Assembly (NCBI GenBank): GCA_024760905.1
Contig: CM045735.1
Location: forward strand, 29,000,749 to 29,064,748
DNA from: Plotosus lineatus
Taxonomy: Eukaryota > Chordata > Actinopteri > Siluriformes > Plotosidae
Reading direction: 5' to 3'
Length of the DNA stretch: 64,000 nt
Below, piece by piece: positions 22,591 through 33,400 of this stretch. The notes beneath the pieces were generated by a model, which saw nothing but the letters and a program-made list of their open reading frames with translations, was not told the origin of the DNA and did not search any database. Both the position numbers and the translations under genes were made by a program. How positions within the stretch are numbered: position 1 is the first letter of the stretch; each line of letters opens with the position of its first letter.

Positions 22591-22772
22591 CTCTACAACG
22601 AACATATTCTCAGCTCCACGTTCAAAATACATGCGCCTCTCTCTCTTATTGAGGCAGAGGGATTTTTGTGACGTACACATGCCATTCTGGCCATACAAAA
22701 CAATGTAGACATCAGCATCTGTTCCCGCCGCAAAAATATCACTGGTGAAGACTTTAATCTCATATGGAACAT
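22591..22772 (-). CDS. loxhd1: loxhd1 window exon 21 (PLAT 10, first part)
   Basis: It encodes VPYEIKVFTSDIFAAGTDAD, VYIVLYGQNGMCTSQKSL and CLNKRERRMYFERGAENMF. It matches PLAT 10, which in mammals also has TSDVFAAGTDAN and a cysteine-containing YLCTNKRE turn. It is 182 nt, enters in phase 1 and leaves in phase 0 at donor GTAAAA. Confidence 0.94.
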
Positions 22773-22881
22773 CTGGAATATGACAAATTGTTCCAGGTCA
22801 AGTGGTATAACATCACCAAAGAGGGATTTTACATAATTAGTGATGCTAATCTCTCTCTCTCTCTCTAACACACAAACACAA

Positions 22882-22888
<7 letters not shown>

Positions 22889-22926
<38 letters not shown>
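22889..22926. repeat. (CA)n microsatellite
   Basis: Pure (CA)n preceded by a short (CT)n at 22849-22866, about 115 bp upstream of exon 21. Confidence 0.95.
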
Positions 22927-22929
<3 letters not shown>

Positions 22930-22981
22930 TGTACAGTGGTGTCAGGTGATCTTTTTAAAATGTCCATCATGATATAAATAA

Positions 22982-24268
22982 AGTGGAACCTCATTACTTT
23001 TAACGCTTTAGAGGTCGAACAAAATTCGAAAGTCGAATGCTACAAAAGCACAAGAAAAAACGAGACCGAGAAGGAGGGGAAATGCACGCTTTCTGGAAGT
23101 ACGGAAGTTGTTGATACTATGTATCACCTTCATAAAGCTAAAGCTAGCAGCGCTGATCCGGAAGTCCAGAAGTTGCTGATACTATGTATCACCCTGATAA
23201 AGCTAAAGCTAGCAGCGCTCTGAACACCTTTAACGATGAAGTCATGAGCCACTTCCATTAGGTTTTGAAAAGAAGGCAGAAACAAGCCACGTTAGAAATG
23301 TTCCTCAAGAAAAGAAAGGGACATCCTGAAGAAGAGTCATCCATGCCAAAGTGAGTTAGCAAGAGAAAAAAATACCTTTGGATGATGCACCTGAAGCTGT
23401 TATGGAAGTGGTCCCCCTCCTCTCTCCTTCTCCAACATTTACGTATGCCAACTGCTCACCACCACAAAGGTTAAAATTCTTATCTTTATTGTTGTTATGC
23501 TTTAACTGTACTGTGGTTTTTATTTTAGTGTGTTATGGTCTGTGTTGTGAGAGACTCTGGTTTTGGCGGCTCTAACCCTCTCTCTCTCTTTATTCATGCA
23601 GGTGTTGGCGGGGGTCGTGGCAGTGACACGCTGGCGGCGTGCTAAGCACACACCTGATTCCACTCAGCAATCACCGGGCTATAAAGATGAGCAGAGCGCT
23701 CCTCCCAGTGCTAGAAGGTTGTCCCTCTTCATGATCCGTTTACCCGTGATCTCTCTGGCACTCTGAAGTTCCCTTCGTTTATGATTTTAGTTTTCTCCGC
23801 ATCTCTAACAGTGACTACGATTTCCCCATGCTCTAGTGCCTTCCCTGTCAACTATAAAGCTCATCCGTTTTCATCACACTCTGTCTCCTGCATTTTTGGG
23901 TCCGGCTGAATGGTCCTGGCCTCATAGAATCTTCTAGACTTTCTATGATGCGAATGATGTGCTTTGCACTCCACCCGCGTGCAACAGCCACGCCCTTCAC
24001 CAGCGCCTGCAGTGCATAAAGAGCAATAGAGTTAGAGCCTCGCACAACATAGACCATAACATAGTGTACTGTATTCAATCATTTTTTCACTTTATTTGTG
24101 GACCTATAGTGTGAGTTACTGTACCAATAACTTCTGTTCAAAAGACGACGGAACGTATTAAGACCATTTACATTATTCGTAATGGGAAAAATAGATCCGG
24201 AATTCGACCAAATCGGAATTCGACCAGCCGTCTGGAAAGAATTGTGATCAAGTATCAAGGTACCACTG
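22982..24268. mobile_element. Tigger-like element with long inverted repeats
   Basis: The ends are agtggaacctcattactttt and, inverted, agtatcaaggtaccactg followed by TA. It belongs to the same family as 14472-15659 (shared gagactctggttttggcggc). It contains a 65 bp direct repeat (23092-23154 and 23157-23220). Confidence 0.78.
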
Positions 24269-24508
24269 TATATGAAATAAACTAAAATACTGTTTACTGA
24301 AGGACATTTAAGATGTCAGTCATGTTCATTATCATTTCAACGATATTCTGTCCCATGTGAGAGCTTTCCCAATTATCAAATTATAAAACTAATGCAATAA
24401 CAACCCACCCACACAGTAATTCACCTCAAGTGAAGCCGTGTGGTTGGGCAAGAGCCATAAGGACATAGTGTGTATGTATGTGTGTGTGTGTTTGTGTGTG
24501 TTTCATAC

Positions 24509-24673
24509 AAGGTGTGTATAGTCTCATCTGCAACTTGTTGTGGAAGAGATCTCTATAAATGGCGCCGTCATCTTCTTTTTTATCAAGCCAGCGGCCGCAT
24601 GGAAAACACAAGCACTGGCCAAGTGATGGTGCGTCAATCTCCACCCAGTCTAGAAACCATCCAGGAGCACTAC
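24509..24673 (-). CDS. loxhd1: loxhd1 window exon 20 (PLAT 9, end)
   Basis: It encodes [40 protein letters not shown] and [14 protein letters not shown]. The identity to mammals in this stretch is very high ([20 protein letters not shown]). It is 165 nt, phase 1 at both ends, donor GTATGA. The acceptor is the end of a (TG)n tract, TGTGTCAG, and the acceptor region is tandemly duplicated upstream. Confidence 0.95.
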
Positions 24674-24675
24674 CT

Positions 24676-24736
<61 letters not shown>

Positions 24737-24768
24737 TGTAAATAACTTTCCGGAATATTTACATACCT

Positions 24769-24813
<45 letters not shown>

Positions 24814-24838
24814 TGTAAATAACTTTCCGGAATATTTA
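24673..24838. repeat. tandem duplication with exon 20 acceptor
   Basis: The unit consists of tacctgac, (AC)n, and atatacactgtaaataactttccggaatattta. It occurs at about 24671-24763 and again at 24764-24838. The first copy begins at the exon 20 acceptor, so a second acceptor-like (TG)nTCAG lies 93 nt upstream. Confidence 0.9.
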
Positions 24839-25516
24839 CACCAAATCCAGGAGATTATCATTTATAAGTGCGAAAATTAAGAAAGGTTTAACGAATGATG
24901 CATATGGATCGACAGGCTGAGATGCACCTTATCATATATCTGCAGTCTGTTGTTTGACGACAGCTTGCATTTGCAGATGTTAAAGAAAATCTGCATCTCC
25001 TTGCACAAGCACTGAGCACATCAAGCCATGCCTTAGTTGACCACAGCACATACTTACCAGAGCAACGCACCTACATGGACTTCCATAGGTACCACAGAAA
25101 CTGTGTATTACACATGCATGGTGCTCCATGTATCTCTACTCACCCATCAGGCCCCTCTCCAAATACATCCAAGTACAGGAATATAGTGCATGTCTTTCAA
25201 TTTTTTTCATTATACTGAAACACTTATTTATTTATTACTTATTGAATTAAAAATGTGAACACATTAAAAACACTCCAGGAAACCTTTCCTATTCCATTTA
25301 ATAGTGCAATTCCATTTAATCAGCAAATATTCATAAAATTTATAAGTGATTGCCTTAAAAGGTATCTATTATCCATGAGTAAGTATTGAGCACTATGCAT
25401 GTGTTCTCTCTTGCCAATAGAAATATACCCTAAAAAAAAGATTCATAATAATAACAATAATAATAATAACAACTATATATGCTGTTCCCTCCCTAGTAGG
25501 CCAAATTTTTATTTGC
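24839..25516. other. intron, no recognised content
   Basis: I see unique-looking sequence with no exon or element I can name. Confidence 0.45.
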
Positions 25517-25532
25517 ATGATTTGTAGCCAGG

Positions 25533-25858
25533 CCCGGAGAAAAGGTGCTGGATTACCAATCCCAAGGTTGGGGGTTCTAGCTCCACTGTCAGTGGTTGTC
25601 ACTGCTGTCCTTCCAGTGTAGCTAACTAGGTTATTGAAGGCCAGCCATATATCTCACTGTCTGTGGTGAGAGGCCTGTAAAGGAACCAGTGCTGACTTTC
25701 ATCAAGAGTAGCTACAGAGCCATCAGCACGTTTCTGCCTTGCGATGGCCTGGCGATCTGTCCAGGGTGTACTTTACCCTCACCCATAGATGGGTGCCAGC
25801 CTCCACGCGACCCTAATTCGGATTAATCGTTTCAGAAACTGAATGAATGAATAAATGA
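25533..25858 (+). mobile_element. SINE (family B) with target duplication
   Basis: The tRNA-like head is degraded (ggttgggggttctagctcca). The body and the tail cctaattcggattaatcg match the other family B copies. The flanks atgatttgtagccagg (25517-25532) and atgatttgtagtcagg (25859-25874) are target-site duplications. Confidence 0.85.
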
Positions 25859-26278
25859 ATGATTTGTAGTCAGGAAAAGACCATGTACATAGATTTTTGT
25901 ATAATCCTAATATACAGTTTATCCTAAAGTTCCATGAACTGAACCTGATTACTATAATAATGAGAGTATGTACTTTTGTTTTTTTGCTGTAAAAAGAACA
26001 GAGATTTGTACAGTATTGACACACATGCAAAGACACAAGCACACATGCACAGAGGAAAACAAAACTGTGAATAAGTTGTACATTTGCAAACGAACCCCCC
26101 CCCAAGTAAATCATGTTTACTAAATACCCACATTAAGGGTTTATCTATAGTTAATAATGTTGTAAATATTTACACTGTAAAAATTGAGCAAAATCATACA
26201 CCATCCTTCACAAGAATGAGAAAGAAGAAAAGTAATAACAGAACATGTCAGTGAATGTGTGTGCACACACGGGGGTAC

Positions 26279-26407
26279 CTGCATTGTCATGTCCAATGCG
26301 GATCCTTTTAAGGCTCCCAAGATCCACTGCCTCTATAGTGAACTCATCACTCATACCTCTCTCAAATTTATTCCTGTGGTTTTTTGAGGCCTTTAGATTA
26401 ATGATTC
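26279..26407 (-). CDS. loxhd1: loxhd1 window exon 19 (PLAT 9, middle)
   Basis: It encodes IINLKASKNHRNKFERGMSD, EFTIEAVDLGSLKRIRIG and HDNA. It is the central part of PLAT 9. It is 129 nt, phase 1 at both ends. The acceptor ends CAATTAG and the donor is GTACCC. The 121 nt intron from exon 18 contains nothing else recognisable. Confidence 0.93.
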
Positions 26408-26528
26408 CTAATTGTACACACACATACAGGAATACTTGTTTATTTTCCTTAAGTTCGACACCTCTATACCATATTTTTGTAATCATTTTTTCTGAAACAT
26501 TAAAACATGTAAAACAGATGACTCTTAC

Positions 26529-26633
26529 CAGTGTCATCATTTGTCCCATATAAAATAGTGTAAACATTGGCATCAGTTCCAGCATTCTTTCTGTCTCCTG
26601 TCTTTATTCGCATGGTGTATGTGATCGTCATGG
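26529..26633 (-). CDS. loxhd1: loxhd1 window exon 18 (PLAT 9, first part)
   Basis: It encodes [20 protein letters not shown] and [25 protein letters not shown] and the DDTG turn match mammalian PLAT 9. It is 105 nt, enters in phase 1 and leaves in phase 1 with donor GTAAGA. Confidence 0.92.
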
Positions 26634-26699
26634 CTGGCACAAACGTACAATAGATAAAGCACAGTTATTCTACACATTTGCTGTTAGTCAAAATAAATT

Positions 26700-26937
26700 A
26701 TGTCAGCCCCCTACTTACGAAATTAATCCGTTCCAGCGCCTTTTTCGTGAGTTTCATAAGTAGGGGTGCATTTTACATGTAAAACGCCTGATTTGTTCCA
26801 AAAGTCCCAACCCTACCCCATAAACCCTTTAAAAATAGATTAAACCATTTAAACATTTTATTAACATATTTATTAATTAAACCATTATTAAACATTTTTT
26901 ATTAACACACAAACACACACACACACACAAAACTGTG

Positions 26938-26996
<59 letters not shown>

Positions 26997-27333
26997 ACAG
27001 TACACATTAAATGTTTATTGTGGCGTTGCGGGCTCCGCCCACAAGCAGGATGCCGGAGCATTTTAAGTCGTGGAATTCAAAGCGCATTCCCTGCTTGACA
27101 GATCGGCGGTCCAACCTCAACTTTAACTTGATTCCTTGAGGGATCTGAGGTTCAGATGAGCTGTGTTTTGCTCACATGCGCCACATTTATTAAACATTTA
27201 CTGAATTAAACACTAAAACTAAAAACTAAAGAGTTAAGCCTCCTTTATCTCTGACTGACTCTGTAGGCAGTCTCTCTCTCTATCTCTCTCTCTCTTTCGC
27301 TCTCTCTCACACGCGCGCATACACACACTCTCC

Positions 27334-27418
<85 letters not shown>

Positions 27419-28034
27419 CTCGGGCCCTGCCCACATGCAACGCGCAGCTGATTGAACAATTCTATTTAAATTTTTTAATGGACAGGATGTTTTATTTAAA
27501 GCGGAATTACAGTACCTGTTGGAAAGATCAGAGGTCCTCATTCAATATTAACTTGCTTTCTTGCGAGATCGGAGGTCTTCTCCTACGGAGCACTCTGTTT
27601 TAATATCGTGCCGAAATAATCACCTCCATCACTGTATTTCCGCTTTAAGGTCTCCTTCTGGTTCAATATCGTCCCGATTGTAGAGGGGTTTCGGCAATAA
27701 TGAAATATAACACTGCATGATCAATCTCAAAACAAGCCAACAGTCAACGCTCCTTCCTGCGTGTGACAAACAGGAAGTATGGGTACAGGAAGTATGGGTA
27801 ACGTTCAGCTGCCTCCAATGGGAGGCCAGCGGGGCAGGATGTTGGGAGACAGCCAATGAGAGAGCAACTTGCGCATCGTGTGAAATTTTGATTGGCGCGT
27901 TTGAATTTTGAATGCCGCATTTGGCGCTTTCTAAGAGGAGGTTGTTTTCGTATACAGGGGACGAAAACTTCGGAAAATGTTTTTTGTAACCTGGAATTTT
28001 TGTACCCAGGGGGTTTGTAAGTAGGGGGCTGACT
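26700..28034. mobile_element. Tigger-like element
   Basis: The ends are tcagccccctacttacgaaa and, inverted, ttgtaagtagggggctga. It contains (TC)n(CA)n compound tracts at 26937-26994 and 27269-27416. The interior has internal near-repeats around gagatcggaggtc. No transposase frame is visible. Confidence 0.75.
27269..27416. repeat. compound (TC)n(CA)n microsatellite
   Basis: Several (TC)n and (CA)n blocks lie in series within the preceding element. Confidence 0.95.
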
Positions 28035-28317
28035 GTATATGTAACTGTACTCATAAAACGTTTAAGGGACAGCAAAGAAATATGTTGAGATATTCATATA
28101 AAAATGTTATATTGATGAAATCTAAATTTTAAAGGTACAAACACATTTACATAAAACATGGATCATTTTTAGACTGATTTACATTAAGTATAATCATTCA
28201 CCAAACTTTTCTTAAAACTTCTCGCTGACTTTAAGGTTCAAGATCAATTAGCAAATAAAAAAACAGTGATGTACAAATAATTTTTTTATGTCTTTTTTGT
28301 GGACTTTGTAGGCCGAC

Positions 28318-28460
28318 CTTTCTGCTCAAGTCTTAGTTGTACTGGAGATCCATGGTCAGATTCTTTATTCATGAACGCCTCATCCACTGGAACAAGCTCA
28401 CGGGCTAACTGTCCATCATCTTCGTCCACTGCTAACCATCGCTGACAGGGAAAATAATTC
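28318..28460 (-). CDS. loxhd1: loxhd1 window exon 17 (PLAT 8 end and linker)
   Basis: It encodes [20 protein letters not shown] and [14 protein letters not shown], then a linker ending LRLEQK. The sequence [16 protein letters not shown] and the terminal LEQK are shared with mammals, although the linker here is shorter. It is 143 nt, enters in phase 2 and leaves in phase 1. The donor is GTCGGC, a weak match at +3 to +5. Confidence 0.91.
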
Positions 28461-28961
28461 CTAAAATACATCCAGAGGTCTGATTAGTAAGATAGGTGGT
28501 TCTTTAAGTGGTTTTCTGTGATGCCTTTGTACATCTCCAGTCTAACAATGCAATATTTCATAAACTGGGACTTAGCATGGTCTATTTGCCATTTCATTCA
28601 AATGGCAGATAGTCATTATTAATTCTCAGTTCATGATTTCTATGGAAACAGCTATGGTGATTAATTAATGAGCAGACTCACATTGTCCCAACCATAGTGC
28701 ACTAGTTTATGTATATGCAAAAAAATTAAAAGTGTACTTAAAAAATTAAGAGCCAACAGATTTTCAAATAGCTACAGTAATTAAAAGCAGTACAAGGTTT
28801 AGGGTGTAGCTTTACCTAATATAGTAACAGAAATAAAACATACAGACCTTCTAAAGGTTGTAATCGTGTAGATTACGTAATAGATTAGTGTAGATTTATG
28901 TAATTGCATAGTAAATGTGTGTGCTGTTGTTTTTATGTGCAGTTGTGAAAGACATACTTAC
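28461..28961. other. intron between exons 16 and 17, no recognised content
   Basis: It is AT-rich, with no element that I can name. Confidence 0.5.
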
Positions 28962-29095
28962 ATTGTCTCTTCCTTCATGTCCACTATTATTACGCGCTCC
29001 AGATACCACCCTGCACTGGCCTGTTTATTATCATGGCGAATACGCAACTTTGTCAGCTGCCCAAGATCAATTGCCTTGAGGGTGAACACATCCAC
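28962..29095 (-). CDS. loxhd1: loxhd1 window exon 16 (PLAT 8, middle)
   Basis: It encodes VDVFTLKAIDLGQLTKLRIR, HDNKQASAGWYLERVIIVDM and KEET. It matches mammalian PLAT 8 ([20 protein letters not shown]). It is 134 nt, with acceptor CTCTCAG and donor GTAAGT, and leaves in phase 2. Confidence 0.93.
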
Positions 29096-29194
29096 CTGAG
29101 AGAGGCCAAAGGTCAAACTGGCAACATGTGGGTTTGTTTAATGTTTTTGTGGTTCTCTTTATATTGTTTTTGTGAACTGTTGCATCAGTGGCAT

Positions 29195-29197
<3 letters not shown>

Positions 29198-29277
<80 letters not shown>
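29198..29277. repeat. (GT)n microsatellite
   Basis: It lies about 100 bp upstream of exon 16 on the transcript strand, where it reads (CA)n. Confidence 0.97.
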
Positions 29278-29278
<1 letters not shown>

Positions 29279-29289
29279 GTGTACAGGAA

Positions 29290-29740
29290 ATGACATTAAG
29301 TAACTTATATATGAATGGTTACATATAATTGGTTGTCAAAAGGATTTAAACATTTAAATATATGACATCATTATTGAATTTATTTAATTTAATTTAGTTA
29401 ATTATCATTGATAGTACTATGTGTATGCATTGTTTCACATTCAAGGATCTCATCTTATCTCATTTACTGAACTGCTTTATTCTTTATTAAGGATGATTCA
29501 GGGGAAAGGCAGTTCACACTGAACAGCCCATTAGACCATCACTGAGCCCTTAGAAAAACATTCTAAATCAATGCATAAATTCTAAATATAAATAAATAAA
29601 AAAACAATTAATTAATTTTTGTAGTCTAAATAAGAAATTACAGGTCACAACGTATTGTGAATCCAGATGATAATACATCACTATTTTATTAAACCAGAAT
29701 GTAGTATTTTATTTTTAAAATATGAGCATAAGGTAAGTTT
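29290..29740. other. intron, degraded SINE-like piece only
   Basis: About 29461-29570 resembles an inverted SINE tail (cccattagaccatcactgag), but it is weak. The rest is AT-rich and unrecognised. Confidence 0.35.
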
Positions 29741-29747
29741 TTGTCAC

Positions 29748-29899
29748 CTGTCCACGTTCAAACTTATTGAAATGGTTGGAGTTGCGCAACTTTCTTTCGC
29801 CACTGTCTCCCATCTCACCATAGATGTTGATGTAGACATTTGCATCTGTCCCGGCACCCCACATAGTGCCAGTGAATACATGCACCTGATATGTGTTCT
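29748..29899 (-). CDS. loxhd1: loxhd1 window exon 15 (PLAT 8, first part)
   Basis: It encodes [38 protein letters not shown] and FNKFERGQ, the start of PLAT 8 (NTYEVQVVTG in mammals). It is 152 nt, enters in phase 1 and leaves in phase 0. The acceptor CTTCCAG follows a long (GT)n/(GC) tract on the transcript strand. The donor is GTGACA. Confidence 0.94.
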
Positions 29900-29904
29900 C
29901 TGGA

Positions 29905-29968
29905 AGACACACACACGTACGCACACACGCACACGCACGCACACGCACGCGCACACACACACACACGC

Positions 29969-30000
<32 letters not shown>

Positions 30001-30074
30001 GCACACACACACACACACGCACACACACACGCACACACACATGCACACACACATGCACACACACACGAACACAC
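29905..30074. repeat. interrupted (CA)n/(CG) microsatellite at exon 15 acceptor
   Basis: It is (CA)n with frequent CACG and CATG variants. On the transcript strand it reads (UG)n and starts 6 bases before the exon 15 acceptor. Confidence 0.95.
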
Positions 30075-30199
30075 ACCTCAAAAGAAAGTAAAAATACAGT
30101 GGCCATGTTCTGTTAATGTTATTAATGACTAATGTTTTTGTGAAATTAGGTTATAACATATTGCTGAAACTTCACTCTCTTATTTTCCTGTTTCTATAC

Positions 30200-30338
30200 C
30201 CTCCAGATCTTCATAATCCTCAGCCATGATCTCCACCACAATCTCTCCATCCTCTTCATCCCGAGCAAGCCACCGGCCACAGGGAAAGTGGAATGTCTTC
30301 ACCACTTCTCTTAGCTCACCAGCATCTTCATCTTCCTC
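30200..30338 (-). CDS. loxhd1: loxhd1 window exon 14 (PLAT 7, end)
   Basis: It encodes EEDEDAGELREVVKTFHFPC, then GRWLARDEEDGEIVVEIM and AEDYEDLE. It closes PLAT 7: the acidic start continues the charged insert of exon 13 and RWLARxxED matches mammals. It is 139 nt, enters in phase 0 after GTGTAG and leaves in phase 1 at GTATAG. I found it by reading the gap between exons 13 and 15. Confidence 0.9.
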
Positions 30339-30380
30339 CTACACACAGAGAAGGGAGGTAGGGATAGATGAAGAAATGTA

Positions 30381-30395
30381 GGTGTGTGTGTGTGT

Positions 30396-30435
<40 letters not shown>
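30381..30435. repeat. (GT)n microsatellite
   Basis: It lies within the 177 nt intron between exons 13 and 14; the transcript reads (CA)n. Confidence 0.97.
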
Positions 30436-30438
<3 letters not shown>

Positions 30439-30515
30439 ATAAAACACAAGCTAATGCTCAAGTGATTAATGTTCATAATGAATTAAAAGTATAATCTATC
30501 TGCATCCTTGCTCAC

Positions 30516-30692
30516 CTTTTTCTTCTTTTTCTTTTTCTTGTCTTTCTTCTCCTCCTCTTTCCTCTCAGGTTTTACCATAGCCATTATAAGTTTTTTTACT
30601 TCCACATACTCCAAAAACCAACCTGGGGCTAGTCCTGCTCCATTGTGCCCAATACGAATCTTATAGACTCGCCCGACATCCAAAGCCTCAAT
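30516..30692 (-). CDS. loxhd1: loxhd1 window exon 13 (PLAT 7, middle, and lysine-rich insert)
   Basis: It encodes IEALDVGRVYKIRIGHNGAG, LAPGWFLEYVEVKKLIMAMV and a charged tail rich in K and E that ends in a run of lysines. In mammals the same point of PLAT 7 carries a long K/E-rich insert; here it is much shorter. It is 177 nt, phase 0 at both ends, with donor GTGAGC. Confidence 0.92.
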
Positions 30693-30914
30693 CTTACATC
30701 AGGAAGAAAGGGGTGATTAACTGTGATGGCTTTAAGATGCACAAATAATAAACCTATCTAAATGTTTTCATTGTCCTAGGCATAGATGACATAAAAATAA
30801 GACTACAATAGGGCATACGCAAATAAGCCATAAAATTAAATGTATTCTGAGCACTGGCAAACAAAACAAATAACATTGATTATCTCGTTACACAATCACT
30901 GGCCAAGAATTGGG

Positions 30915-31310
30915 ATTAAGTAGTCTGTGAACACAGCTGATGTGTTAGAAGCAGGAAAATGTGCAAATGTCAGGATCTAAGCAACATTGAATCACATTGT
31001 TATTCCTAATTTTTGTGTCTTATTCATCTCCAAAATAGCCATGCTAACCACCTACCAAGTGGTCCAAGGAAGGACAACCAGTGAGCTGTCAAGACTATCA
31101 TGGTCTCCTAAGGCTCACTGATGTATGTGGGAGCGAAGACTTGCACATCTGCTCTGATCCCACAGAAGAGCTACTATAATTTTAATGTTGGCTATAATAG
31201 AAAGGTGTCAGAACACACAGTTCATTGCAGTTTACTGTATATGGCACTGCCTCACCAAAGATCAGTCAGGTGGTTTTAATGCTATGGCTGATCGGTGTGC
31301 AATATATGCA
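30915..31310 (+). pseudogene. Tc1-like transposase relic, N-terminal part
   Basis: The plus strand carries degraded pieces of a Tc1-type helix-turn-helix region: atctccaaaatagccatgct, then tggtccaaggaaggacaacc, then gtcagaacacacagttcatt. Two related relics lie at 49945 and 54410. Confidence 0.7.
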
Positions 31311-31674
31311 GACTGATTTGTTCAAAGGCTTGTTTGCCCACTGTCTGAATGCTGGCTGTTGAAGCTCTACAGTTGAATTCTAAAATGTGATGGGTTTATT
31401 TCAAATTCAATTGGGGTTTTATTTTTGTATTTTACTTCTGTGCAATACCACAATGGATTTGGACTGAAGCAGTCAAGATGTGATTCCTTGTGGAATTGCA
31501 GATAATTTTTACACTTGCACCCCCATTTTTCACAGACTCAAAAGTAATTTGACAATTGGCTCATAAGCAAGTTTCATATACAATACGATGACTTAAGTTC
31601 AGGTAGTGTAGTGACACAGAGGTTATCCCGTTCACCTTACAGAAAAAAAGGCTAGGTTCAATATCCGGATTCAG

Positions 31675-31790
31675 ATGTTTATAAAACCACCTGACTGATC
31701 TTTGGTGAGGCAGTGCCATATACAGTAAACTGCAATGAACTGTGTGTTCTGACACCTTTCTATTATAGCCAACATTAAAATTATAGTAGC
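31675..31790 (-). repeat. inverted copy of 31172-31282
   Basis: It is nearly identical to the reverse complement of the Tc1-relic segment about 400 bp upstream. The two arms could form a hairpin. Confidence 0.85.
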
Positions 31791-31839
31791 ATCAGATATA
31801 GTAGTATGAAGACAGAGTTCATATTAATTTTCATACCGA

Positions 31840-32235
31840 AATTTGATACTAGGGCTTATTTTTAGGTGATGTATTTTACATTTTCCTCTATTACATGTCT
31901 TATAATATATCTTTGTCTTTATATATTCTTATTTCGTTATATTTCTTTATTTTTTAAAATATTTTAACCAGAACCGAATCGAGCGATTTTAGTGATTTCT
32001 ATGGATGCAAGTGTATGTCCTCGTTTTAAAGCAGTCGCTGACGTCATCAACGCAAGGACCTTAGGTAAAGCTGCCTAATAGATGAGTCAGCGCTTTCACC
32101 TAAAGCTTTAGATTGAGCTAGTAGCTGGCCAATGAATTGCTGCCGCTCTCAACTAGGGCTTATTTTAAGGGGAGGGCCTATATTAAAATCATCTTGTAAA
32201 ATTACGCTAGGTCTTATTTTCAGGGAAACACGGTA
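31840..32235. mobile_element. short inverted-repeat DNA element
   Basis: The left side reads actagggcttatttttaggt and the right side ends ggtcttattttcagggaaac. The internal phrase ctagggcttattttaagggg recurs. It looks like a non-autonomous DNA element; family unknown. Confidence 0.5.
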
Positions 32236-33239
32236 TGTGGAGTTTGTATGTTCTCCCTGTGCTTGCATGGGTTTCCTTCAGGTTTTCTCTCAAGGTCCAA
32301 AACATGCACAGGAGACTTATTGATTGAAATCACCTTTAAGTGTAAGTATGAATGGCCGTATGTGTATTGGAGGCCCTGCAGTGGCCTGGTGAGGTGATCA
32401 GGGTGTATCCTGCCTTTGCCCAGAGTTTGCTGAGATGGAGACTCGCCTCCCGGCAACCCTATTTAGTATTAAGCATCTTAAACATTTTAATGATTTAATT
32501 TCAGTTCCTTGTGGAAGTAAAGTTGTGAGACAAGTAACTACTTGTAATCTGTTTTTGCAAACAATATAGCCAACTATTGCCATTTGTTTGTATTCGTTCA
32601 TTTTCTGAACTTTTTATCTTAATTAAGTTTCAGGAAAGCTGTCGTCCATCTCAGCCAACCCTGGGTGAGGCAGAGTACACTCTTTACAGATCATTAGGCC
32701 ATAACAGTGCCATTTGTATATATCTTAATGTAAATAAAAAATAATAATAATAAATAAAAATAAATATAGAGTTATTGAGTTTGCTCCTTGTTTTAGCTTT
32801 ATTCAAATCCATTATTAATGTATGATACTTTTGGACATAATTGTGGATGTCAAACAGCCCAAGAAGCTGTGTTGACCTATATTATTTAATAATTTGAGGC
32901 ATAAATGAATGTCTAACAATCTTAACATTAATAAGAAAAATAATTTATTTCATTAATTTTCACTGCTAATGCATTGCTGGTCACAGGTGAGTGGAGTCAC
33001 TGTATATCTTTGGACAGTGGGAGGAAACACATGCACTCCTACTTTAAAGGGTAAAAGTAAAAGTTTGAATTTTGTTGTTAGGCATATTAAGCAAAGGAAA
33101 AAAAAAAGTTTCCTCACATAATAACTGCCATACATTTTTGTTAACTTAAAAAATTACATTAAACTCTGTTTATATTATATTCTGGCCCTATTTGGCATAA
33201 TAAAGTTCTGCATTATAGCTATGTCCGCATACCACGCAC

Positions 33240-33400
33240 CTTAAAGATCTCAGTGGACCCTCTTTCAAAGAGATTTGAGTGGCTTTTGAGTTGAATGAGT
33301 TCAGTCTTGCCTTCTTCACCATAAATTTGTAGAAATACCTTGGCATCGGTGCCAGCTGCAAAAATTTCCCCCGTCACAACTGTTACCTCATAGTTAATTA
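33240..33400 (-). CDS. loxhd1: loxhd1 window exon 12 (PLAT 7, first part)
   Basis: It encodes INYEVTVVTGEIFAAGTDAK, VFLQIYGEEGKTELIQLKS and NLFERGSTEIFK, the start of PLAT 7. It is 161 nt, enters in phase 1, leaves in phase 0 at donor GTGCGT, and is preceded by a T-rich acceptor ending TTTCAG. The intron from exon 11 is 371 nt and holds no recognisable repeat apart from the (CA)n near its donor. Confidence 0.94.

Larger units (their letters stand above)
31600..32510 (+). mobile_element. SINE (family A), interrupted
   Basis: The tRNA-like head lies at about 31600-31678 and the body (gtggagtttgtatgttctcc) and tail at about 32236-32510. The material between (31679-32235) is a Tc1 relic and another inverted-repeat element, so this is a nested insertion. 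Confidence 0.55.

Noticed and set aside
24674..24766. Extended form of exon 20 from the upstream acceptor
   Set aside because: In the required phase it meets a TAA as second full codon, so it is not a coding extension.
29667..30132. CRISPR-like regular repeat
   Set aside because: The regular pattern is an interrupted (CA)n/(CG) microsatellite, with no spacers, in a vertebrate intron.
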